Assembly: GCF_009909145.1 (NCBI RefSeq)
Contig: NZ_JAAAPJ010000012.1
Coordinates: 278,308-342,307 of the forward strand
Length of the DNA stretch: 64,000 nucleotides
Origin: Corallococcus silvisoli
GTDB taxonomy: Bacteria > Myxococcota > Myxococcia > Myxococcales > Myxococcaceae
Direction of reading: 5' to 3'
Positions 25,663 through 34,498 of this stretch are shown here, one piece after another. Position numbers and translations under genes: made by a program. Every line of letters starts with the position of its first letter. Positions within the stretch are counted from its first letter, which is position 1. The notes beneath the pieces are model-generated. The model was given only the letters and a program-made list of their open reading frames with translations, did not search any database and was not told where the DNA came from.

Positions 25663-27633
25663 ATGAGCGACGCGCGAGTTCTTCACTTCTTCGGCGGCAA
25701 GGGCGGGGTCGGCAAGACCACGCTCGCGGCAGCGTACGCGGTGAGGCTCTCCGAAGAAGCGCCCAAGCACCGGGTGCTGGTCGTCTCGTTGGATCAGGTC
25801 CAGTCCCTGTCGGACCTCGTGAAGAAGAAGCTTCCGGCGAAGCCGACGAAGCTCCAGGCGGGCAAGGGCGAAGGCGGCCTGTGGGGCGCGGAGCTGAACC
25901 CGTCCGCGCTGCTCAAGCCGTTCCTGGCGGAGTACCTCCCGGCGCTGGCCAAGGCGGCGGTGAAGGGCACGCACCTGTCGGACGAGGAGCTGGGCAAGCT
26001 CTACCAGCAGGCGGTCCCGGGGCTGGAGGAGCTGGTGGCGCTCTTCCACGTGGTGGACCTGCTGGAGTCGGACGAGTTCGACCGCATCGTGGTGGACACG
26101 GCGCCCACCAGCCACACGCTGCGCCTGTTCGACCTGCCCACCCAGCTGCGCAAGTTCCTGGGCTTCGTGAAGGCCGGCCAGGACCGCGTGCCGGCCTCCG
26201 GGGGCAAGGGCAAGAAGGCGGAGGCCGCGCAGGCCTCCCAGGGCGGCTTCCTGGAGCAGGTGGGCCAGAAGGCGGAGAAGCTGCTGGCGCTGCTGAAGGA
26301 TCCGGCGCGCACGGCGTTCCACCTGGTGGCGCTGGCGGAGCCGGTCCCCGAGTCGCAGACGCGCATGTACTTCACCCAGCTGCGCGAGCGCGGGCTGCCG
26401 GTGACGGAGGTGGTGGTCAACCAGGTGGAGGATCACCAGGGCTGTCCTGCGTGCCAGGGCCGCCGCGGCCTCCAGGCGCCGCACGTGCGCAAGTACCAGG
26501 CGCTGGACAAGACCGTGCCCGTGAACCTGCTGGGCCGCCGCGAGGTGGCGCCCCGGGGGCTGGACGGGCTGAAGGAGTTCGCCAAGGAGTGGGCGGCGGG
26601 CAAGGAGACCAAGGCGCTGGAGTTCAGCGCGGCCGAGGGACCTCCGGCGCTGGTGCGCGCCCCGTCCATGCCGCCCATCGCGGCGCCGCCGCTGCCGCCC
26701 ACGCGGCTCATCTTCTTCGTGGGGCAGGGCGGGGTGGGCAAGTCCTCCTGCGCCGCCGCCGCGGCGGTCACGCTGACGGAGAAGGAGGGGCCGGTGCTCC
26801 TCATCTCCACGGATCCGGCGCACTCGCTGTCGGACGTGCTGCAGAGCCGGCTCACCGACACCGAGACCCAGGTGAAGGGCACCAAGGGCCTGTACGCGCG
26901 CGAGCTGGACATGGCGGGGTGGTTCAATGCCCTGCGCAAGCGGCTCAAGGAGAAGGCGGAGAAGGCCTTCGAGGGCGCGCCGAAGGCGGGTAACGACGTC
27001 CCGACGGATCTGCTCTACCTGCGCAACCTGCTGGAGTGCGCGCCCCCGGGCATCGACGAGCTGGCGGCGATGTCCGTGCTGACGGACGCGCTGGTGCAGG
27101 AGCGGTTCAAGCGCATCGTGGTGGACTCGTCGCCGCAGGTGACGTCCGTGCGCGTGGTGGAGCTGGCGGACACCGCGAAGACGTGGCTGGGCGCGCTGCA
27201 CGCCATCCTCAACAAGCACCGCGCCAAGGGCCTGGGCGAGCTGGCGGATGACCTGGCGGCGATGATCAAGCACGTGAAGCGCTTCGAGGACGCGCTGGCG
27301 TCGCCCAGCGAGTCCCGCTTCGTGGTCGTCACGCGCGGCGAGGAGCTGGCGGCGTCCCGCACGGAGCGGCTGGTGGAGTACCTGAAGGAGCGCAAGCTCC
27401 AGGTGGAGCGGGTGCTCGTCAACCGCGTGGGCCCCAAGTCCACCTGTGAGAAGTGCGAGAACCGCCGCAAGCTGGAGCTGAACGCGGCCAAGGCCATCGA
27501 GAAGAAGATCGGCCTGCCCGTGACGATGGCGCCCGCGCTGGGCCGTCACCCCGCGGGGCTGCGCGAGCTCAAGGCGTTCCGCACCGCGTGGTACGCGCTG
27601 TCCGCGCCGCCGGCGAAGATCAAGGCGGCCTGA
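25663..27633 (+). CDS. Tandem ArsA/Get3-family ATPase
   Basis: This 656-aa protein consists of two ArsA-type ATPase halves joined by a Pro/Ala linker (about residues 335-352). First half: GGKGGVGKTTLA (P-loop near 11-18) and VVDTAPTSHTLRL. Second half: VGQGGVGKSSCAAA (P-loop near 361), the switch motif TDPAHSLSD and VVDSSPQVTSVR. The first half's switch motif reads LDQVQSLSD instead of DPAHSLSD. Each half has a CxxC pair (GCPACQG and TCEKCENR), as in Get3-like dimer contacts. No ars operon gene is nearby, so arsenite pumping is unsupported. Targeting of tail-anchored or other membrane proteins is an alternative. Confidence 0.85.
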   Translation: MSDARVLHFFGGKGGVGKTTLAAAYAVRLSEEAPKHRVLVVSLDQVQSLSDLVKKKLPAKPTKLQAGKGEGGLWGAELNPSALLKPFLAEYLPALAKAAVKGTHLSDEELGKLYQQAVPGLEELVALFHVVDLLESDEFDRIVVDTAPTSHTLRLFDLPTQLRKFLGFVKAGQDRVPASGGKGKKAEAAQASQGGFLEQVGQKAEKLLALLKDPARTAFHLVALAEPVPESQTRMYFTQLRERGLPVTEVVVNQVEDHQGCPACQGRRGLQAPHVRKYQALDKTVPVNLLGRREVAPRGLDGLKEFAKEWAAGKETKALEFSAAEGPPALVRAPSMPPIAAPPLPPTRLIFFVGQGGVGKSSCAAAAAVTLTEKEGPVLLISTDPAHSLSDVLQSRLTDTETQVKGTKGLYARELDMAGWFNALRKRLKEKAEKAFEGAPKAGNDVPTDLLYLRNLLECAPPGIDELAAMSVLTDALVQERFKRIVVDSSPQVTSVRVVELADTAKTWLGALHAILNKHRAKGLGELADDLAAMIKHVKRFEDALASPSESRFVVVTRGEELAASRTERLVEYLKERKLQVERVLVNRVGPKSTCEKCENRRKLELNAAKAIEKKIGLPVTMAPALGRHPAGLRELKAFRTAWYALSAPPAKIKAA

Positions 27634-27652
27634 GGTGACGGGCCGGGCGCCC

Positions 27653-28207
27653 CTAGTGGGGGCCCGGCAGCAGCAGGGACAGCGGCAGCCGGTGGGGATA
27701 CGCCCGGCGCGCCTGTCCCAGCAGATCCTCGGCGCTCGTCTTGAGCGAGCTGACCGTGGGGGCCACGGGGAGTGACTCCAGGTGCTGCTGGAGGACCCAA
27801 CCCGGTCCAACGAGCAGCAGCGCCACCGCCGGCACGATGCACAGGGCCACCACCGCGCTGGCGCCGCCCACCGTCCCCAGGAAGCGCAGCGGAGGGGACG
27901 CCTGGATGCGCGGGCGTTGCAGGTCCGCCAGGATGCGCGCGAAGAGAGCTCCGCCGATGATCCCCAGCAGGGTGGCGAGCCCCCAGCTCAACCCTCCCAA
28001 GGGGGTGCCCAGCACTGGCTGAAGCAGCTCCGGGGCCGTGGCGCCCAGCACGAAGGCGAGCACGAAGGGCCCTGAAGCGAGGATGGCGACCAGCCCCCAG
28101 TGTCTTGCATTGAGTCGGTCCACCGTTTTCCCCCTCCGCACCAGAAGCTGGTCACCGGCAGGCAGGCGCGCCAGGGTGGCGCGCCCCGGAACGGTGTAGG
28201 CGTGCAC
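27653..28207 (-). CDS. Small multi-pass membrane protein, unknown function
   Basis: This 184-aa protein has a polar N-terminus (about 35 residues, including LPAGDQLLVRRGKTV) followed by about three hydrophobic segments (GLVAILASGPFVLAFVLGA, LGGLSWGLATLLGIIGGALFA, SAVVALCIVPAVALLLVG) and a polar C-terminus. It starts with GTG at 28207, only 11 bp after the stop of the TPR gene on the same strand, so the two are probably co-transcribed. No family recognised. Confidence 0.6.
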   Translation of the reverse strand: MHAYTVPGRATLARLPAGDQLLVRRGKTVDRLNARHWGLVAILASGPFVLAFVLGATAPELLQPVLGTPLGGLSWGLATLLGIIGGALFARILADLQRPRIQASPPLRFLGTVGGASAVVALCIVPAVALLLVGPGWVLQQHLESLPVAPTVSSLKTSAEDLLGQARRAYPHRLPLSLLLPGPH

Positions 28208-28218
28208 GGGCCATCACT

Positions 28219-28911
28219 TCAGGCGTCGCACTCCGAGGGGCTGTCGGTGAAGGCGCCCAGGGGCTCCGGGAAGGACAGGGTGCCCGTTTCCCCGAGGGCG
28301 CCGGTGATCGCGCCCGCGCCTGGGAGCGTCACCTCCACGGCGCGGCCCCGGACGGTGTACGTGCCCGGTGTCCGCGACTCTTGGGGCGTCCCGGCGTCGT
28401 CCACTTCTCTTCTCCAGAGCTCCACGCGGCCCCCGTTCAGGAACTTCAAGGCGCGTGTGGTGCCATGGACGCCGACGCCGGGGCCGTACCAGGACACCGC
28501 GCGCAGGAGGGCCGGCACGTCGGCCTCCTTCCGTGGGGTGCGGCCCAGCAGGCGCTGCCACCCGAGTGTGTCCCGGATGACGTCCAGGTCCCTGTCGTCC
28601 TTCGCCCGCTGGAGGCGGCGCGCGTCCAGGCGCACGGCGGTGGACAGCAGCTCCACGATGGTGTCGCGGTAGGCGCTGTACTCGCAGACCTTGCCCTGCT
28701 TGCGCAGGAGGCCCAGGGTGGCCGCGGCGTTGTAGTGGGCCAGGGCGTAGTCCGGGGCGGCCTGGGCGGCGGCCTGGAACTTTTCCAGCGCTTCTGGGTA
28801 GCGGCCGGCCTGATAGAGCCGGAAGCCCTGCGTGTTGAGGGCACGGCCCGAGGGGGGCGCGGGCGGCGCGGCGGACAGCGTCAGGGCCAGCAGGGACAGG
28901 GCGAGGACCAT
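28219..28911 (-). CDS. Secreted TPR-containing hypothetical protein
   Basis: This 230-aa protein has a signal peptide (MVLALSLLALTLSAAPPAP) and one to two TPR units (ALNTQGFRLYQAGRYPEALE, AAPDYALAHYNAAATLGLL). A C-terminal region of about 120 residues with strands (TYTVRGRAVEVTLPGAGAI, GTLSFPEPLGAF) is of unknown fold. The ATG at 28911 opens the signal sequence; the frame is open upstream to 29013 but overlaps accA. It is divergent from accA and is followed by the small membrane protein. Confidence 0.65.
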   Translation of the reverse strand: MVLALSLLALTLSAAPPAPPSGRALNTQGFRLYQAGRYPEALEKFQAAAQAAPDYALAHYNAAATLGLLRKQGKVCEYSAYRDTIVELLSTAVRLDARRLQRAKDDRDLDVIRDTLGWQRLLGRTPRKEADVPALLRAVSWYGPGVGVHGTTRALKFLNGGRVELWRREVDDAGTPQESRTPGTYTVRGRAVEVTLPGAGAITGALGETGTLSFPEPLGAFTDSPSECDA

Positions 28912-28929
28912 GGCGCTCCAGACGGGCGA

Positions 28930-28951
28930 CCCCCTGGGACATTCCAGGGGG
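28930..28951. repeat. Inverted repeat between the TPR gene and accA
   Basis: A perfect 8-bp inverted repeat, CCCCCTGG (28930-28937) with CCAGGGGG (28944-28951), has a six-nt spacer and lies in the 95-bp divergent region. Its position 55 bp before accA suggests an operator or promoter-overlapping site. The gap also holds TTGATT about 30 bp before accA without a good -10. Confidence 0.4.
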
Positions 28952-29006
28952 GGTGCGTAACCGCTTGCGCGTTGATTGGCCTGAACCCTGGTGCTAGTTC
29001 CGCGCC

Positions 29007-29975
29007 ATGGCAACCGGCATTGGCTACGCGCTCGACTTCGAGCGCCCGCTCATCGAGCTGGAAAAGAAGATCGAAGAGCTGAAGGTCCTCTCCACCAGCG
29101 GCTCCGTGGACTTCTCCTCGGAGATCTCCAAGCTGGAGAAGAAGGCGAAGAAGCTCCAGACGGAGATCTTCAGCGACCTGTCTCGCTGGCAGGTGGTGCA
29201 GCTGTCGCGGCACAACGCGCGTCCGTACTTCCTGGACTACGTCCAGCACCTCTTCACGGACTTCTTCGAGATGTGCGGCGACCGCCACTTCGGAGAGGAC
29301 CCGTCCATCGTCGGCGGCTTCGCGCGCTTCGACGGCAAGACGGTGATGCTCATCGGGCACCAGAAGGGGCGCAACACGAAGGAGAACATGGCGCGCAACT
29401 TCGGCATGCCGCGCCCGGAGGGCTACCGCAAGGCGCGCCGGCTGATGGAGCTGGCGGAGCGGATGGAGAAGCCCATCCTCACCTTCGTGGACACGCCGGG
29501 CGCGTACCCGGGCATCGGCGCGGAGGAGCGCGGGCAGGCGGAGGCCATCGCCATGAACCTGGAGGTGATGAGCCGGCTGCGCGTGCCCATCATCTCCACC
29601 GTGGTGGGCGAGGGCGGCTCCGGCGGCGCGCTGGCCATCGGCGTGGGCAACCGCGTGCTGATGTTCCAGAACAGCGTCTACTCCGTCATCTCCCCGGAGG
29701 GCTGCGCCTCCATCCTCTTCCGCGACGCCACCAAGGCGGACAAGGCCGCGGACGCGATGCGCCCCACCGCGCCGGACCTGCTGGCGATGAAGATCATCGA
29801 CGAGGTGATTCCCGAGCCTCCGGGTGGCGCCCACCGCGACCCGGCCAAGGCGGCCGAGGCGCTGGGCAAGACGCTGCGCAAGCACCTGGGCCAGCTGGCG
29901 GAGCTGTCGCCGGACGCGCTGGTGCGCGACCGCTACGACAAGTTCCGCGCGCTCGGCATGTTCTCCGGCAAGTAA
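29007..29975 (+). CDS. accA: Acetyl-CoA carboxylase carboxyltransferase subunit alpha
   Basis: This transfers the carboxyl group from carboxybiotin to acetyl-CoA, with AccD, in the first step of fatty acid synthesis. The 322-aa protein has the N-terminal helical region (LDFERPLIELEKKIEELKVL), then the crotonase-type core: FGDRHFGEDPSIVGGFAR-like segment, MIGHQKGRNTKEN, FGMPRPEGYRKA, FVDTPGAYPGIGAEERGQ and VVGEGGSGGALAIGVGN. AccD is not in the window. The hisC gene follows 14 bp downstream. Confidence 0.96.
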   Translation: MATGIGYALDFERPLIELEKKIEELKVLSTSGSVDFSSEISKLEKKAKKLQTEIFSDLSRWQVVQLSRHNARPYFLDYVQHLFTDFFEMCGDRHFGEDPSIVGGFARFDGKTVMLIGHQKGRNTKENMARNFGMPRPEGYRKARRLMELAERMEKPILTFVDTPGAYPGIGAEERGQAEAIAMNLEVMSRLRVPIISTVVGEGGSGGALAIGVGNRVLMFQNSVYSVISPEGCASILFRDATKADKAADAMRPTAPDLLAMKIIDEVIPEPPGGAHRDPAKAAEALGKTLRKHLGQLAELSPDALVRDRYDKFRALGMFSGK

Positions 29976-29989
29976 GAGGCCCCCCTTCC

Positions 29990-31081
29990 ATGCGACCGCT
30001 CGTTCCTCCCTATGTGGAGACGCTCAAGGCCTACGTTCCGGGCAAGCCCATCGAAGAGACCGAGCGGGAGTACGGCCTCACCGGCGTCATCAAGCTCGCC
30101 TCCAACGAGAACCCGCTGGGCCCGTCGCCCCGCGCGGTGGAGGCCATGCGCAACGCCGCCACCCAGGTGCACCTGTATCCGGACGCCACGAGCTTCCATC
30201 TGGTGCGTCGGCTCGCCGCGCACCTGGGCGTGAAGCCGGAGGAGGTCGTCCTGGGCAGCGGCTCCAATGAGCTCATCGAGCTCTTGATGCGCACGTTCAC
30301 CACGCCGGAGGAGGACATCCTCCTGTGCCAGGGGTCCTTCCCCGCGTACCGCATCTCCGCCCAGGCGCACGGCAGGCGCTTCGTCGAGATCCCCATGCGC
30401 GAGGGCTTCCGCTACGACCTGGAGGCCATGGCGCGCGCCGTCACGCCGCGCACGCGGATGGTGTTCCTGGCCAACCCGGACAACCCCACGGGCACCACGT
30501 TCGGCCGCAAGGACCTGGAGACGTTCCTGGCGGCGGTGCCGAAGGACGTGCTCGTCATCCACGATGAAGCCTACGCGGAGTTCGTGGACTGGCCCGACTA
30601 CGCGAGCGCCGTGGAGCTGTTCCACGCGCACCCGAACCTGGTGGGCCTGCGCACCTTCAGCAAGATCCACGGGCTGGCCGGCATCCGGCTGGGCTGCGCG
30701 GTGATGGACACGAAGCTCGCGGGATACGTGCACCGCACGCGCATGCCCTTCAACCTCACCGTGGTGGCGCAGGCCGCGGGCATGGCCGCGCTGGATGACA
30801 CGGAGCATGTGCGCCGCACGCGCGAGAACAACCACGCGGGCCTGCGCTACTTCGAGCAGGAGCTGCCGAAGCTGGGCGTCACCCTGACGGAGAGCCACGC
30901 GAACTTCGTCTTCGTCGACTGCCGCCGGCCGGCGGGCGCGGTGTACGAGCAGCTCCTGCGCCGGGGCGTCATCGTCCGGCCCGTGGCGGGCAATGGCTTT
31001 CCCACCTGCCTGCGCATCTCCGTGGGCACGCCCGCGGAGAACGCGCGCTGCGTGAGCGCGCTGACGGAGGTCCTGTCGTGA
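29990..31081 (+). CDS. hisC: Histidinol-phosphate aminotransferase
   Basis: This PLP enzyme converts imidazole-acetol phosphate and glutamate to histidinol phosphate in histidine synthesis; many HisC paralogues also act on aromatic amino acids. The 363-aa fold-type I protein has KLASNENPLGPSP, LGSGSNELIELL, the Asp/Tyr region DEAYAEF, and the PLP lysine in TFSKIHGLAGIRLG. The C-terminal RISVGTPAEN carries the carboxylate-binding Arg. No other his gene is nearby, so the aromatic route is equally possible. It overlaps cmk by four bases. Confidence 0.93.
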   Translation: MRPLVPPYVETLKAYVPGKPIEETEREYGLTGVIKLASNENPLGPSPRAVEAMRNAATQVHLYPDATSFHLVRRLAAHLGVKPEEVVLGSGSNELIELLMRTFTTPEEDILLCQGSFPAYRISAQAHGRRFVEIPMREGFRYDLEAMARAVTPRTRMVFLANPDNPTGTTFGRKDLETFLAAVPKDVLVIHDEAYAEFVDWPDYASAVELFHAHPNLVGLRTFSKIHGLAGIRLGCAVMDTKLAGYVHRTRMPFNLTVVAQAAGMAALDDTEHVRRTRENNHAGLRYFEQELPKLGVTLTESHANFVFVDCRRPAGAVYEQLLRRGVIVRPVAGNGFPTCLRISVGTPAENARCVSALTEVLS

Positions 31082-31773
31082 GCCCGCGGCCGTTCATCAT
31101 CGCCATCGACGGGCCGGCCGGGGCGGGCAAGTCCTCCGTGTCCAAGGTGCTGGCGCGCCGGCTGGGCTTCGCGCTGGTGGACACGGGCGCCATCTACCGC
31201 TGCGTGGCGCTGATGGCCACGCGCGAGGGCATCGCGTTCGACGACGACGCGAAGCTGGGCGAGCTGCTGGAGCGCGTGCGCATCCACTTCCAGGTGGTGG
31301 GCGAGGAGAACCACGTCTTCCTGGGGGGCGAGGATGTGTCCGGGGAGATCCGCACCCCGACGATTTCGATGGGCGCTTCTCAGGTGTCTGGCCGGCCGGT
31401 GGTGCGCGCGGGGCTGCTCGCGCTCCAGCGGCGGCTGGCGCTGGAGGCCCAGGCGGGGGCCATCCTGGAGGGCCGGGACATCGGCACGGTGGTGTTCCCG
31501 GACGCGGACGTGAAGTTCTTCCTCGCGGCGGATCCCGAGGTGCGCGCGCGCCGCCGCTTCGAGGAGCTGTTCCAGAAGGGCGTGGACAGCAGCCTGGAGG
31601 CCGTCCTCACGGACCAGACGCGGCGCGATGCCGCCGACTCCGGCCGCGAGGTGGCGCCCCTGAAGGCCGCCGACGACGCGGTGCGCGTGGACTCCAGCAG
31701 CCTGCCCCTGTCCGAGGTCGTGACGACGCTCGAGCAGGAGATTGAGCGCCGCCGGGCTTCGCGCGGCGCCTGA
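31078..31773 (+). CDS. cmk: Cytidylate kinase
   Basis: This phosphorylates CMP and dCMP with ATP. The 231-aa protein has the P-loop IDGPAGAGKSSVSK, the substrate motif VDTGAIYRCVAL, the CMP-specific insert region, GRDIGTVVFPDADVKFFL and a lid (RARRRFEEL). The GTG start overlaps the hisC stop as GTGA. The order aromatic-acid-linked aminotransferase then cmk recalls the common aro-cmk arrangement. Confidence 0.95.
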   Translation: MSPRPFIIAIDGPAGAGKSSVSKVLARRLGFALVDTGAIYRCVALMATREGIAFDDDAKLGELLERVRIHFQVVGEENHVFLGGEDVSGEIRTPTISMGASQVSGRPVVRAGLLALQRRLALEAQAGAILEGRDIGTVVFPDADVKFFLAADPEVRARRRFEELFQKGVDSSLEAVLTDQTRRDAADSGREVAPLKAADDAVRVDSSSLPLSEVVTTLEQEIERRRASRGA

Positions 31774-31785
31774 GGCCCGGACGCG

Positions 31786-33921
31786 TCAGAAGCTGACGCC
31801 CTCCGTGGAGGGGGAGGGCACCGTCATCGCCAGCCGGGACTGGGTGCCTTCCTTCTCGTAGAAGCGGTGGTACAGGTACAGGTCCGCGACCACCTGCTTC
31901 ACGTAACCGCGCGTCTCCCGGTACGGGATGGACTCCACGAAGAGGTCCAACGGCATGCTGCCGCGCTCCTGCGTCCAGCGCACCGCCGCCTTGGGGCCCG
32001 CGTTGTAGGCCGCCGCCGCGAGCGCCGGGTGCGCGAAGCGCTTCATCAGCTGCGCCAGGTACCACGCGCCGTAGCGGATGTTCCGCTCCGGGGCGAAGAG
32101 ATCCGCCGGCGCGGGCGCGGGCTCCGCCATCTTCTGGGCGATCTCCGTCGCGGTGGGCGGGATGATCTGCATCAGGCCTCGCGCGTCCGCGGCGCTCATC
32201 ACCTCCGGGCGGAACGCGCTCTCGCGCCGCATGATGGCCCACACCAGGAAGGGATCCAGCGCCTGCCGGGTGGCCTCCGCCTCCACCGCCTGGGCGAACG
32301 CGCGGGGATAGAACGCGGCCAGCGCGTCCGGCGCCTTCGCGCCAAAGGCCCGGCCCCACAGGTAGCGCGCCGCCACGACGTGCGCGTGGCCGTACTCGCC
32401 CAGCTGCAACAGCGCGTGCGCGAACGGCAGCGCCTGGTCCGCCGTGCGCAGGCCCGACACTCGCGACTGCACCTCGTCCGCCGCGTCGCGGAAGAGCCCC
32501 GCGCGCGTCAACGCCACCGCCAGCTCCAGCTCCGGCGGGCGGGGCAGGGTGAGCTGCTTCGGCGGCTGCGGGAAGGCCGCGGGTGGCGTGCGGCCCAGCT
32601 CGCGCAGCCGCTCCGCGGCGAGCAGCGCGTAGAACGACGCGGGCGCCGCGCTGATGACCGCCTCGTACGCGGGCCCCAGGGTGGCGGCCTTCGCGCCCGC
32701 GAGCTCGTCCGTGCGCGCCATCCAGTAGCGAGCCTGGGGTGCGAGGCTCGTCTTCGGGAAGTCCGTCACGAGCGCGTCCAGCGCCTGGCGTGCCTGCGGG
32801 TACTGCTCCAGCCGGATGTGCGCCAGCGCGCGGAACCACATCGCCTCGTCGCGGCGGCGCGAACCCTTGTAGCGCTTCTCGTAGTCCGCGAAGGACCGGG
32901 TCGCGTCCTCGAAGCGGCTCCCCTGGAGGTCCAGCCACGCGGCGAAGAACGCGCCCTCCTCGCCAGCGGCCTGGGACGGATAGGCCTTGTCCAGCGCCGC
33001 CATCAACTTGCGCGCCTTGTCGTTGTCATCGGAGCGCAGCGCCCGGCGTGCCACCACCAGCGCGGCCTCCGCGGCGATGGCCGGAGGCCCCTTTCGCGCC
33101 ACCGCGAGCGCCTTCTCCGCCTCTTCACGCTTGCCGCGCGCGAAGAACACCTGGGCCCGGAGCAGCGCCACCTGCGCCTGCGCGGGAGCCCCCTTCACCA
33201 GCGCGCGCTTCTCCGCCGTCGCCAGCTCCTCCTCGGCCCGGACCGGAGCGCCGTCGGAGAGAAATCCCCTGGCGCGCTGGAGGTGTTCGGCAAGGGTGAG
33301 CTTCACCGCGGGCTTCAGCGCCGCCAGCTTCTCCAGCGCTTCGTCGGCGTAGGGGTGGGTGGGGAAGCGCAGCGCCACGGCCTTCAGGTCCGCCTTCGCG
33401 CCGGCTGTGTTGTGGGTGGCCTCTCGGGTCGCCGCGCGCTGGAAGAGCAGCTCCGCGGTGGGCTGCGCCGCCGCCGCCGACTCCAGCACGGGGGCCGCGT
33501 CCTTCGGACGGTGGGCGTCCAGCAGGGACTCACCCAGGCGGGCCCGCGCGCGCACCGCGAGCGCGGGGGAGGCCTTCTCCAGAGAGCGTTCGAAGTCCTT
33601 CGCCGCGCCATCGGGGTCGCCCGCGTAGAAGCGCGCCTGCCCCAGGTAGAAGGCCTGGAAGGCCTCCAGGGGCGGCGGGGCCGCGTGGCGGGTGAGCAGG
33701 TCCCGGGCGAGGGGGGCATCTCCATCGGAGAGGACGAGCGTGCCGGCGAGCAGCCCCAGGCGGCCGGCGTCGGGACACTTCGCCGCCTCGCAGGCGCTGA
33801 GCTCCGCCTGGACGAGGGCCGCCGCGTCGGTCCGGTGCAGGCGGACGGCTTCGAGCGTCGTGGGGGATTGTCCCAGCGCCACCCCCGTCACCCAACCCGC
33901 CACCCAGCCGGTCCAACTCAT
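31786..33921 (-). CDS. Soluble-type lytic murein transglycosylase
   Basis: This periplasmic enzyme cleaves the glycan strands of peptidoglycan and forms 1,6-anhydro ends. The 711-aa protein has a signal-like N-terminus (MSWTGWVAGWVTGVALG), then a long superhelical TPR-like region of Ala/Leu-rich repeats (about 25-500). The SLT domain is at about 525-690: FLVWAIMRRESAFRP with the catalytic Glu, SAADARGLMQIIPPTA, NIRYGAWYLAQLMKRF, AAAAYNAGPKAAVRW and IPYRETRGYVKQV. It fits Slt70-type architecture. It is convergent with cmk. Confidence 0.92.
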   Translation of the reverse strand: MSWTGWVAGWVTGVALGQSPTTLEAVRLHRTDAAALVQAELSACEAAKCPDAGRLGLLAGTLVLSDGDAPLARDLLTRHAAPPPLEAFQAFYLGQARFYAGDPDGAAKDFERSLEKASPALAVRARARLGESLLDAHRPKDAAPVLESAAAAQPTAELLFQRAATREATHNTAGAKADLKAVALRFPTHPYADEALEKLAALKPAVKLTLAEHLQRARGFLSDGAPVRAEEELATAEKRALVKGAPAQAQVALLRAQVFFARGKREEAEKALAVARKGPPAIAAEAALVVARRALRSDDNDKARKLMAALDKAYPSQAAGEEGAFFAAWLDLQGSRFEDATRSFADYEKRYKGSRRRDEAMWFRALAHIRLEQYPQARQALDALVTDFPKTSLAPQARYWMARTDELAGAKAATLGPAYEAVISAAPASFYALLAAERLRELGRTPPAAFPQPPKQLTLPRPPELELAVALTRAGLFRDAADEVQSRVSGLRTADQALPFAHALLQLGEYGHAHVVAARYLWGRAFGAKAPDALAAFYPRAFAQAVEAEATRQALDPFLVWAIMRRESAFRPEVMSAADARGLMQIIPPTATEIAQKMAEPAPAPADLFAPERNIRYGAWYLAQLMKRFAHPALAAAAYNAGPKAAVRWTQERGSMPLDLFVESIPYRETRGYVKQVVADLYLYHRFYEKEGTQSRLAMTVPSPSTEGVSF

Positions 33922-33984
33922 GGATTTCTTCCTTTCACTTCGCGGCCTTGCGGCTTCGGAACGAGAGCTAAACTACTGACATTC

Positions 33985-33997
33985 CCCACCAGGTGGG
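33985..33997. repeat. Palindrome upstream of the 34009 promoter
   Basis: CCCACC-A-GGTGGG is a perfect 6+1+6 palindrome that ends 11 bp before the TTGACA at 34009. This is the usual place for an activator or repressor site. A CCCACCT/AGGTGGG pair with a longer spacer also occurs at 10513-10532. Confidence 0.4.
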
Positions 33998-34008
33998 CGG
34001 GGGTCGGT

Positions 34009-34037
34009 TTGACAGTCGGCCCGACAAGTCCTAGATC
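34009..34037 (+). promoter_or_regulatory. Sigma70-like promoter of the small four-Cys protein gene
   Basis: A perfect TTGACA (34009-34014), 17 bp, then TAGATC (34032-34037). The -10 matches only three of six, but TAG-starting -10 elements occur in myxobacteria. The predicted leader is about 170 nt, long enough for post-transcriptional control. Confidence 0.5.
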
Positions 34038-34216
34038 CCGCGCCCACGGGCTGGTCCCGCGGGGTTGTCGCCCCGTTGCGCTATCCGGAGGGAATCCTTA
34101 CGTTGCGCCGCTGTTGAGCGCTACTCCGGACCGCCGTCGTGTGAGGCGGACCTGTCGTCGGTTGCACTGCTCGTCTACAGACCTCGGGGGGGGAAACAGC
34201 TCATAGGGGAGGCTCC

Positions 34217-34450
34217 ATGAAGCCGTGTCCGTCCGATCTGCCGCAGACCATCAATCCCGAAGCCGGCCCGAAGCGGGCAGGCGTCGAGACGCATCGAAAT
34301 CTGAACTGCAATCACTACGACAACTGTCTGGATGAAGCCGTGCGTCGTGGTTGGCAGTCGTTCACGTGTATGAAGTGCCCGCTGTACGCCAACCTCGCGC
34401 CTCCGCAGATGGGGCTGGAGGCGTACGCCACGCAGCGCCGTCCTGTCTAA
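34217..34450 (+). CDS. Small four-cysteine protein, unknown function
   Basis: This 77-aa soluble protein has four Cys in two pairs: CNHYDNC (Cys-x5-Cys) and CMKCP (Cys-x2-Cys), with a helix (LDEAVRRGWQSF) between them. That spacing could bind zinc. A fifth Cys is near the N-terminus. GGGGAGG lies four bases before the ATG, a very strong ribosome site, and the gene has its own promoter. No family recognised; looks like a small regulator or binding module. Confidence 0.7.
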   Translation: MKPCPSDLPQTINPEAGPKRAGVETHRNLNCNHYDNCLDEAVRRGWQSFTCMKCPLYANLAPPQMGLEAYATQRRPV

Positions 34451-34498
34451 CCCGCCTGTCTGACACGACCCTGGGGACCGGGCCGTGCGATGAGGTGA

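Larger units (their letters stand above)
33922..34216. other. 295-bp upstream region of slt and the small four-Cys gene
   Basis: This divergent gap holds the promoter and palindrome described separately and a leader of about 170 nt before the small gene. No further coding frame is supported. Confidence 0.4.

Noticed and set aside
28991..29989. Open frame fused in front of HisC
   Set aside because: It overlaps accA in another frame and has no family similarity. HisC begins with an ATG at 29990 in the canonical way.
30012..30233. Small frames inside accA, hisC and cmk
   Set aside because: Low-complexity Arg/Ser/Thr/Pro-rich translations, alternate-frame shadows of genes with clear family motifs.
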